6,895 nucleotides of DNA from an uncultured Chloroflexota bacterium (lineage in GTDB: Bacteria; Chloroflexota; Limnocylindria; Limnocylindrales; CSP1-4). The notes under the pieces are model-generated. The model worked only from the letters and a program-made list of their open reading frames with translations. It was not told the DNA's origin and did not search any database. Where the stretch lies: the NCBI GenBank assembly GCA_903924005.1, contig CAIXZV010000333.1, forward strand, positions 1-6,895, written 5' to 3'. Below are positions 1-5,330 of the stretch, in pieces. Numbering within the stretch: position 1 is the first letter of the stretch; each line of letters starts with the position of its first letter. The position numbers and the translations under genes are program-made.

Positions 1-1
1 G

Positions 2-1084
2 CAGGTGGACAAGCTCATCGGCCCTGTGCATGCGCTGGGTTTTGCAGAGTCCACCGTCAAGCTTGCCAAGATGCTCACGGCCACGTTCCCCAAGCCGCTG
101 GACTCCGTCCTGTTCCTCAACTCGGGCTCGGAGACCATCGACGGCGCCATCAAGCTGGCCCGGCGCGCCACCGGCAGGCCCGCGATCATCTGCTTCCGCG
201 GCGCCTTCCACGGCCGGACCATCGGCGCCACGAGCGTGACCAGCTCATCGCTCAACTACCGCATTGGCTATGAGCCGCTGCTCCCGTCCGTGTATCAGAC
301 GGTGTACCCCGCGGTGTACCGCTACTACGCGGGCGATGAGCAGAAGGCCGTTGCCGATTCGCTCAAGCATCTTGACGGGCTGCTCATGACCACCGTCGCT
401 CCCTCGCAGGTGGCGGCCATCATCATTGAGCCCGTCCAGGGCGAGGGCGGCTACTACCCGGCGCCTGCGGCCTTCCTGCAGGGCCTGCGGGAGCGCTGCG
501 ACAAGCACGGGATCCTGCTGATTGCAGACGAGGTCCAGTCAGGCTTTGGCCGGACCGGCCAGATGTGGTCGTTTGAGGAGTCCGGCATCGTCCCGGACGT
601 CGTCTGCGTCGCCAAGGCCATCGCCAACGGGCTGCCGCTCTCGGGCATCGTTGCGTCCACGGACCTGATGACCCGTTGGGGCAAGGGCGCCCACGGCACC
701 ACGTACGGCGGCAACCCCGTGGCGTGCGCGGCGGGCGTGGCGGTCTTGGAGACCATCCACGACGAGAACCTGGTGGAGAACGCCCGGCTGCGCGGCGCGG
801 AGCTCCTGGGCGGTCTGCGCGAGCTGATGGCGGACCACCCGGGCATCGGCGACGTGCGCGGACGCGGTCTGATGATTGGCGTGGAGTTTGTGAAGGACCG
901 GGCCAGCCGCACGCCTGACGGCGCAACCGCGGACGCGGTGACGGCCCGTGCGGTGGATGCGGGGCTGCTGCTGCTCAACTGCGGCATTCAGCACCAGGTG
1001 ATCCGCTGGATCCCGCCGCTCAACGTGACGGTGCCAGAGGTGGAGGAAGCCCTCCACATCTTCGAGGGTGCCCTCCGCGGCTAG
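2..1084 (+). CDS. Class III PLP-dependent aminotransferase (5' truncated by window edge)
   Basis: This is the C-terminal ~360 residues of a class III (ornithine/GABA-type) aminotransferase, a cytoplasmic enzyme moving an amino group, typically from an omega-amino donor, to a keto acid through PLP. The frame is open to the first bases, and family members run about 420-450 aa, so the GTG at 5 is probably internal and the true start lies upstream. Counting from that GTG, visible landmarks are NSGSET (PLP phosphate region), AFHGRT, EPVQGEGGY, IADEVQSGFGRTG with the cofactor-binding Asp at 175, VAKAIANGLPL with the Schiff-base Lys at 204, and GTTYGGNPVACAA. The C-terminal small domain ends near IRWIPPL. 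All key residues are present, so the enzyme should be active. The substrate cannot be fixed: 4-aminobutyrate, acetylornithine or another omega-amino compound are all possible. It converges on the small HTH gene on the other strand and has no obvious functional link to the downstream operon. Confidence 0.93.
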   Translation, partial: QVDKLIGPVHALGFAESTVKLAKMLTATFPKPLDSVLFLNSGSETIDGAIKLARRATGRPAIICFRGAFHGRTIGATSVTSSSLNYRIGYEPLLPSVYQTVYPAVYRYYAGDEQKAVADSLKHLDGLLMTTVAPSQVAAIIIEPVQGEGGYYPAPAAFLQGLRERCDKHGILLIADEVQSGFGRTGQMWSFEESGIVPDVVCVAKAIANGLPLSGIVASTDLMTRWGKGAHGTTYGGNPVACAAGVAVLETIHDENLVENARLRGAELLGGLRELMADHPGIGDVRGRGLMIGVEFVKDRASRTPDGATADAVTARAVDAGLLLLNCGIQHQVIRWIPPLNVTVPEVEEALHIFEGALRG

Positions 1085-1103
1085 GAAAGGGCTGACGCCC
1101 CAC

Positions 1104-1140
1104 CGCCCGTAGGGGAACGGCTGGCGATGTGCCACGGGCG
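1104..1140 (+). terminator. Possible hairpin downstream of the aminotransferase
   Basis: A 7-bp perfect inverted repeat (CGCCCGT at 1104-1110, ACGGGCG at 1134-1140) starts 20 nt after the aminotransferase stop. The loop is long (23 nt) and no T-run follows, so it is a weak candidate for an intrinsic or attenuating structure. Confidence 0.25.
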
Positions 1141-1195
1141 CCGCTCCCGGAAGCCACCCGCCACACCGTCCGGCGCACAACCGCTGAACATGCAA

Positions 1196-1219
1196 GAGCA
1201 CCCGCGAGATCGGGTGCTC
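1196..1219. terminator. Perfect 9-bp stem-loop between convergent genes, likely bidirectional terminator
   Basis: GAGCACCCG (1196-1204) and CGGGTGCTC (1211-1219) form a perfect 9-bp stem with a 6-nt loop. It sits between the aminotransferase (+) and the HTH gene (-), where a shared terminator is expected. No true U-tract follows on the + strand. On the - strand the stem is followed by a moderately T-rich stretch (TTGCATGTT), so it suits the HTH gene better. The stem is directly visible; its role is inferred. Confidence 0.55.
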
Positions 1220-1274
1220 ATAGCTGCTGCGCCTGCCGGCGTTCCGGCCGGCCGCGGTAGGGGTGTGGCGAGCG

Positions 1275-1469
1275 TCAGCGGTTGCGGGTGAGGAAGTCCA
1301 TCACGTCTTCAAGCCGGAAGCGCCGGTCACCGCGCTTGCAGACGCGGAAGAACGGGAGCTCGCCTCGATCGCCAAGACGCTTCACGGTGTTGACGTGGAG
1401 GTGGAGCATCTCGGCCACTTCGCTCGCCGTGAGCATCGGTCCGAGTTCGCTCATTGTCATTGCTGCCAT
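1275..1469 (-). CDS. Small excisionase/MerR-type helix-turn-helix DNA-binding protein
   Basis: This 64-aa protein matches the HTH_17 'excisionase family' pattern. LTASEVAEMLHLHVNTVKRL (residues 13-32) is the helix-turn-helix, followed by RGELPFFRV, a basic wing (KRGDRRF) and LEDVMDFL as the closing helix. Such proteins bind DNA as recombination directionality factors, BldC-like regulators or antitoxin-like partners, and sequence alone does not separate these. The ATG at 1469 was chosen because AGGAA (1474-1478) precedes it by 4 nt. ATGs at 1460 and 1454 and an upstream in-frame ATG at 1520 are alternatives; the extra 17 residues from 1520 (SAGRSQRGEG...) look unstructured. No integrase is visible nearby, so a role in excision is not supported here. 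The PIN-like ORF lies upstream on the same strand, about 220 nt away. Confidence 0.75.
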   Translation of the reverse strand: MAAMTMSELGPMLTASEVAEMLHLHVNTVKRLGDRGELPFFRVCKRGDRRFRLEDVMDFLTRNR

Positions 1470-1579
1470 CTCGTTCCTGCCTTCTCCCCGCTGACTGCGG
1501 CCTGCCGACATCGTGGGCACTTGTGTGTGGTCTTGCCTGCTACTGCCCAGAGTGTCGGGCTCGGGGTGGGTCTGGACAA

Positions 1580-1597
1580 GGGTTACTCTCGTAACCC
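1580..1597. promoter_or_regulatory. Perfect 7-bp inverted repeat, operator-like
   Basis: GGGTTAC (1580-1586) and GTAACCC (1591-1597) are perfect inverted arms around a TCTC spacer. The site lies about 110 nt upstream of the HTH gene start on the - strand, in the least GC-rich part of the window. It is immediately followed on the + strand by an 8-bp palindrome, TAGTACTA (1600-1607). The 18-bp symmetric form suits a dimeric repressor site, perhaps for the HTH gene itself or a TetR-type regulator. No T-run follows, so a terminator is less likely. The regulator is unknown. Confidence 0.4.
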
Positions 1598-1655
1598 GGT
1601 AGTACTAGGGGGTGGGCTTGTGGTGTCTGGTGTAGCCCCATGTGGACCCGCGGTG

Positions 1656-1673
1656 AAGGGCCACAAGGGCCAC
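1656..1673. repeat. Tandem 9-bp direct repeat
   Basis: AAGGGCCAC occurs twice, back to back (1656-1664 and 1665-1673), just beyond the 3' end of the PIN-like ORF. It is perfect but has only two copies, so it may be a replication-slippage product with no function. Confidence 0.6.
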
Positions 1674-1687
1674 CGCCGGAGCGCCTG

Positions 1688-2089
1688 TCAGCCCGCAGCC
1701 TCAACGCCAATCTCTGCGCAGGCCGTGGCAAGGCGCGCGTCCGTTGTGGCCAGCGGCAAGTCCCGCCGCGCGGTCAACGCGGGGTACGCCGCGTCAGACA
1801 CCGACACGCCGGCGGTGCGAGCCATCTCACTGACGACGCCGAGCGCGCGGACCAGATCAACGGGCTCGACGGTCATGGGATGCGCGACGAGCAGCTCGCG
1901 CAGCCTTGCGTGATCTGCGACGGTGAGCCGTTCCCGACGCCCCGTCGTGCGCAAGACGTTCGCCATCTCAAGCGGCTCGAAAGCCGGAGCCACGGCGCCC
2001 TCTGCCATACGCCTGTCGCGCGCGGCATCAGCCGCTTGGCCATTCTTGATGAACACGATGTCAAGTCGTCCAAGCCGTGGCGATTGCAC
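1688..2089 (-). pseudogene. PIN-domain (VapC-like) ribonuclease, probably degraded at the N-terminus
   Basis: The last ~124 codons of a long open frame on this strand read as a PIN domain, the metal-dependent RNase fold of VapC toxins. Counting from the GTG at 2089 (133 aa), visible landmarks are LDIVFIK with a candidate first Asp at 10, APAFEPLEMANVLR with the conserved Glu at 41, SVSDAAYPAL with Asp 99, and LPLATTDARLA with Asp 117. The usual start motif (V-V-D-A/T-S/N-x) is missing or shortened: about one residue is lacking around D-I-V-F-I and the Asp-to-Glu spacing is a few residues short. No Shine-Dalgarno is seen before the GTG at 2089 or the alternative GTG at 2137. No convincing antitoxin gene lies directly upstream. 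The downstream HTH gene could be a former partner, but that is a guess. An intact PIN gene with an unusual start remains possible. The same frame stays open further upstream only as the antisense of the acyltransferase gene. Confidence 0.55.
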
Positions 2090-2094
2090 GACGC

Positions 2095-2100
2095 TATAGT
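2095..2100 (+). promoter_or_regulatory. Candidate -10 element for the acyltransferase operon
   Basis: TATAGT is one of the few AT-rich hexamers between the PIN-like ORF and the operon and resembles a housekeeping -10 box. It lies about 130 nt upstream of the GTG start. No good -35 is seen 16-18 nt before it, and its CTATAG core is palindromic, so it could equally serve the - strand. This is weak evidence. Confidence 0.25.
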
Positions 2101-2217
2101 TACAACCGTCCCGCACCACGTTGGTGTGGCCGCTCACTTCTGCTGCGCCGCTGCAGGTGGATTGTCGTTGCACAGGCCTCGCCTCACGCTTGACGGCCCG
2201 GGCGCGAGCAGATCCAC

Positions 2218-2223
2218 AAGGGG
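2218..2223 (+). promoter_or_regulatory. Ribosome binding site that sets the acyltransferase start
   Basis: AAGGGG stands 7 nt before the GTG at 2231. It decides the start in a frame that is open, without coding character, back to 1640. Confidence 0.7.
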
Positions 2224-2230
2224 CGATCCG

Positions 2231-4396
2231 GTGGCAGAGACGCGGTCCTCGACATTCCGGACGGACGTCGAAGGGCTCCGCGGGGTGGCGGTGCTTGCCG
2301 TCGTCCTGTTTCATGCGAACCTCGGCGGGCTGACCGGCGGCTTTGTTGGCGTCGACGTCTTCTTCGTTATCTCGGGCTTCCTGATCACAGGGCTCCTGGT
2401 CCGCGAGCACGCTCAAACCGGCGCCATCGGACTGGCTGGGTTCTACGCACGTCGGGTCCGGCGCCTCCTCCCAGCGGGCCTGGCCACCTTGGTCGTGACC
2501 CTCGTCGCGGCGGTCGTGATCGTGGCTCCGATCGACCGCGCAGGGATCGCCGGGGACGCTGCCGCGGCCGCTCTGTCTGTTGGCAATGTGCGTCTGGCCC
2601 TTGCATCTGGTGACTACTTTGCCGCGGTCTCCACCGCGTCGCCATTCCTCCACTACTGGAGCCTTGGCGTTGAGGAGCAGTTCTACCTCGTCTGGCCAGC
2701 CCTTCTGCTCGTCACGATGCGGGGCACCAAGCCCCTTGTTCGCCTGGGACTGGCGCTCGCAGCCCTCTGCATCACGAGCCTTGCTGCAAACATCTGGCTG
2801 ACGGACTTCGCGCCGAACTGGGCGTTCTATTCGCTGCCCACACGGGCCTGGCAATTGGGCTTGGGTGGTCTGCTGGCAATCGGCGGGGGATGGATCGTCG
2901 AGCGCGCCCCGCGGCTAATCGCGGTGCTGGGGTGGGCTGGGCTCGGCGCAATCACAATTGCTTTCGTCCTCTATTCGGAGGCGATGCAATACCCGGGTTT
3001 GGCCGCGATCGTGCCGACGTGCGGCGCGGCGGCCGTCATGCTCGGCGGGACAGTTCCGCTGGGACCGGGCAAGGTGTTGTCCCTCGCGCCGCTCCGCTTC
3101 CTGGGCAGGATCAGCTATTCGCTCTACCTGTGGCACTGGCCGATCTTCGCCCTTGCGCCCCTTGTCCTCGGAGCTCCGCCCAGCGCCCCGATATCGCTCG
3201 CGTTGATTGCCCTTTCGATTGCCGTTGCCACCGTGTCGTGCTCGCGGATCGAGGCGCCCTTCCGGCGCGGCTTCGGCGCACATCATCTGCAGCCGCGTCA
3301 GACTGTTGCCATCGGCTTGACCGCCATCGCTGTCATCGCCCTGGCGGCATCCAGCATTGCCGCCGCACCTTGGCAGCCCATTGCCCCCCCTGAAGGATCC
3401 CCGGTGGCGGTGGCCACGGACGCAATTGGTGAACCGTCTCTCGACTGGGCCGATGCCACCCCGATGCCGACGGGCACCGGGGTTGGAAACGAGACGACTG
3501 CCCCAAGTCAGAGCCCCGTGGCGTCCCCAACTTCTACTGCTGACCCCGTCGATGCGTCTCCTGGGACGCCGACGCCGGTGCCCTCGATCCCAGTGACGAT
3601 TGCTCTGCCGGCCAACGCCATTCCGAGCATCGACAAGGTGCGAGCAGACGAAGATCGCCTTCGCGCGGACGGATGTCTGGTCGTTGAACGCGTCACGACA
3701 ACGCCAAGCTGCTGGTACGGCGCGGAAGCCGGCACCTTCACGCTTGCGCTCGTGGGCGACTCCCACGCAGCACAGTGGTTCCCTGCCGCGGAGAGTGTGG
3801 CGAACCACGAGGGCTGGCGCCTCGTGGTATTTGCGAAGGTCTCATGCCCGTTCCTGGATATGCCGGTCGTGAACCTCGCGCTCAAGCGGGAGTACCGCGA
3901 ATGCGCGGCATGGAACCGCAACGTCGTCCGCAGGCTCGATACGCTGCATCCGGACCTGACCCTCGTCACGATGAGCCGAACTGCCGCTCCGGCGCTGAAC
4001 CCCGAGGACGACACGGTCGCGGCCCGCGGCGCCGCCTTAGGGCGGATGCTTGAACAAATCCAGTCCAAGGTTGCCGTCCTGGTCGACACGCCCTTTGCCG
4101 GGTTCGATGTGCCGGGCTGCATTTCGCTGCACATGGACGACGTGCGCCGCTGCATGATCCCCCGATCGACCGCGTTCGCCGGTGGGCTCGGCAAGATCGA
4201 GCAGATCGCAGCCAGAGCGAGCGGGGCATCACTGGTGGATCTGACCGACAACATCTGCCCGGGGACGGGCGCCTGCCCCGTGGTCATCGGGCGGATAATC
4301 CTCTATCGTGACCTTGGTCACCTCACGCAGACCTTCGCACGGTCACTCGCCCCGGCGCTGGCCGCGGCCCTGGTGCCCATTGCGGCCGGGCCCTGA
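2231..4396 (+). CDS. Membrane acyltransferase-3 with C-terminal SGNH domain (OafA/YrhL-type O-acyltransferase)
   Basis: This 721-aa protein should sit in the cytoplasmic membrane and O-acylate, most often acetylate, an extracytoplasmic glycan. The N-terminal ~380 residues are an Acyl_transf_3 domain of about ten hydrophobic helices. They include EGLRGVAVLAVVLFH with the R-x10-H pair (Arg17, His28), FVGVDVFFVISGFLI, HYWSLGVEEQFYLVWP (Glu148/Glu149) and RISYSLYLWHWPIF (294-306). A last membrane helix (about 358-381) leads into a Pro/Ser/Thr-rich linker (about 382-465), then a secreted SGNH domain with GDSH (Ser511 as nucleophile) and the block V motif D-L-G-H (Asp694, His697). The SGNH part has eight cysteines, suggesting disulfides outside the cell. 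The start is GTG 2231, supported by AAGGGG 7 nt upstream and by the family's usual position of the R-G motif close to the N-terminus; the frame's upstream extension lacks coding character. It is the first gene of a three-gene operon, 16 nt before the next. The acceptor (cell-wall polymer, capsule or glycolipid) is not visible from the sequence. Confidence 0.92.
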   Translation: MAETRSSTFRTDVEGLRGVAVLAVVLFHANLGGLTGGFVGVDVFFVISGFLITGLLVREHAQTGAIGLAGFYARRVRRLLPAGLATLVVTLVAAVVIVAPIDRAGIAGDAAAAALSVGNVRLALASGDYFAAVSTASPFLHYWSLGVEEQFYLVWPALLLVTMRGTKPLVRLGLALAALCITSLAANIWLTDFAPNWAFYSLPTRAWQLGLGGLLAIGGGWIVERAPRLIAVLGWAGLGAITIAFVLYSEAMQYPGLAAIVPTCGAAAVMLGGTVPLGPGKVLSLAPLRFLGRISYSLYLWHWPIFALAPLVLGAPPSAPISLALIALSIAVATVSCSRIEAPFRRGFGAHHLQPRQTVAIGLTAIAVIALAASSIAAAPWQPIAPPEGSPVAVATDAIGEPSLDWADATPMPTGTGVGNETTAPSQSPVASPTSTADPVDASPGTPTPVPSIPVTIALPANAIPSIDKVRADEDRLRADGCLVVERVTTTPSCWYGAEAGTFTLALVGDSHAAQWFPAAESVANHEGWRLVVFAKVSCPFLDMPVVNLALKREYRECAAWNRNVVRRLDTLHPDLTLVTMSRTAAPALNPEDDTVAARGAALGRMLEQIQSKVAVLVDTPFAGFDVPGCISLHMDDVRRCMIPRSTAFAGGLGKIEQIAARASGASLVDLTDNICPGTGACPVVIGRIILYRDLGHLTQTFARSLAPALAAALVPIAAGP

Positions 4397-4403
4397 GGAG
4401 GGA
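4396..4403 (+). promoter_or_regulatory. Strong Shine-Dalgarno overlapping the acyltransferase stop codon
   Basis: AGGAGGGA begins on the last base of the preceding TGA stop and lies 9 nt before the ATG at 4413. It fixes the start of the second gene and implies that it is translated from the same transcript as the first. Confidence 0.8.
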
Positions 4404-4412
4404 TCTCCCCAC

Positions 4413-5330
4413 ATGTTCTTGCTGACACGAACTCAACGTCTTGCGGTGGTCCTCGCAGGACTGCTGTTGTTCAATGCAACTGGTGCATTTGCTTCCGGGG
4501 CAATACCGCTGTCCTCAGTGACGTCCATGACCACAGCCAGAGCCGCCGCAGATCGCGAGCGCCTCTGGGCCGACGGGTGCATGGGGTACGAATCCACCAC
4601 CGTGCCGCGGCACTGCGTCTATGGCGTACCGACATCGGCGACGATCGTCGCGCTGGTCGGCGACTCGCACGCCTCGCACCTGTTTCCCGCGGTGGAGAAG
4701 CTTGCGAAGCAGCAGGGCTGGCGGCTGGAGGTCTTCGTCAAGGTCTCATGCGCGTTTATCGACATGAAGGTCTGGAACGCTGCGCTGCGCCGCACGTACC
4801 GAGAGTGCGCAACGTGGAACGCCAACGTGGTCCGACGGATCGCCGCGCTGAAACCGGCGATGACCCTTGTCGTCAACAGCAGACTCGCCCTGGTGCCCGC
4901 GAACCTTGCCGACCGAACCAATGCCCGCAAGGGAGCCGCGATCGGTAGGGAGATCGCCAAGCTCTACGGCAGGGTGACGCTCATTGTGGACTCCCCTCGG
5001 GCGACGTCGAGCGTACCCGCCTGTCTCGCCGCACACCTTCGCGACATCCGGCCCTGCGCGTCGACGCGCACGTCGGCGCTGCGTGGATCTCTCGGCCTTC
5101 TGGAGACGATTGCAGCAGCAGCAACTGGTGACAGCCTCATCAACCTCACATCGGCGATTTGCCCGGCCTGGTCATGTCTGCCCGTGAGGAACCGAGCCAT
5201 CATCTACCGCGACACAGACCACCTCACAGCCACGTTTGCGCGCAGCCTATCGTCAGCCCTGGCCGCACAACTGCTCCCGCTGATGAGGTCGGCAGCGCGA
5301 GCACCAGTTCTGCTGAGGCCGCAACCTTGA
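4413..5330 (+). CDS. Secreted stand-alone SGNH-domain protein, paralogue of the preceding acyltransferase's C-terminus
   Basis: This 305-aa protein has a signal peptide (TRTQR, then a hydrophobic stretch, with likely cleavage after AFA near residue 27) followed by a single SGNH-like domain and no membrane helices. The nucleophile motif GDSH places Ser at 85, and the C-terminal R-D-T-D-H motif places Asp 267 and His 270. Over residues 81-157 it aligns without gaps to residues 507-583 of the preceding protein, with 49 of 77 identical by hand count. All eight cysteines match in order. Shared blocks include KVSC, YRECA-WN and NVVRR. It probably arose by tandem duplication of the upstream SGNH domain. 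It may act as a soluble O-acyltransferase or as an esterase on the same glycan; the sequence does not settle which. The start at ATG 4413 follows AGGAGGGA, and the frame open from 4308 lies inside the upstream gene. The stop overlaps the next start (TTGA). Confidence 0.88.
   Translation: MFLLTRTQRLAVVLAGLLLFNATGAFASGAIPLSSVTSMTTARAAADRERLWADGCMGYESTTVPRHCVYGVPTSATIVALVGDSHASHLFPAVEKLAKQQGWRLEVFVKVSCAFIDMKVWNAALRRTYRECATWNANVVRRIAALKPAMTLVVNSRLALVPANLADRTNARKGAAIGREIAKLYGRVTLIVDSPRATSSVPACLAAHLRDIRPCASTRTSALRGSLGLLETIAAAATGDSLINLTSAICPAWSCLPVRNRAIIYRDTDHLTATFARSLSSALAAQLLPLMRSAARAPVLLRPQP
5315..5318 (+). promoter_or_regulatory. Ribosome binding site for the coupled TTG start
   Basis: GAGG, 8 nt before the TTG at 5327, lies inside the 3' end of the SGNH gene. 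With the TTGA stop/start overlap it indicates translational coupling. Confidence 0.5.

Noticed and set aside
1085..1700. A mobile element or attachment site around the excisionase-like gene
   Set aside because: No integrase, transposase, tRNA gene or flanking direct repeats are seen; HTH_17 proteins are common outside mobile elements.
1263..1913. Open frame on the + strand of 216 codons over the HTH and PIN region
   Set aside because: It is antisense to the HTH and PIN-like sequences, has no start signal and no domain-like pattern.
2090..2854. Open frame on the - strand continuing upstream of the PIN-like region, antisense to the acyltransferase
   Set aside because: The translation is low-complexity Arg/Gly/Asp/Gln-rich text without motifs, as expected opposite a high-GC gene; only the part below about 2089 shows family conservation.
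2915..4287. Large - strand open frames opposite the AT3 and SGNH coding sequence
   Set aside because: They lie wholly antisense to well-supported coding sequence, lack recognisable domains and RBSs, and are typical high-GC shadow frames.
4308..4412. Upstream in-frame start for the second SGNH gene
   Set aside because: It would lie inside the acyltransferase and place 35 basic residues before the signal peptide; the ATG at 4413 has a near-ideal Shine-Dalgarno.
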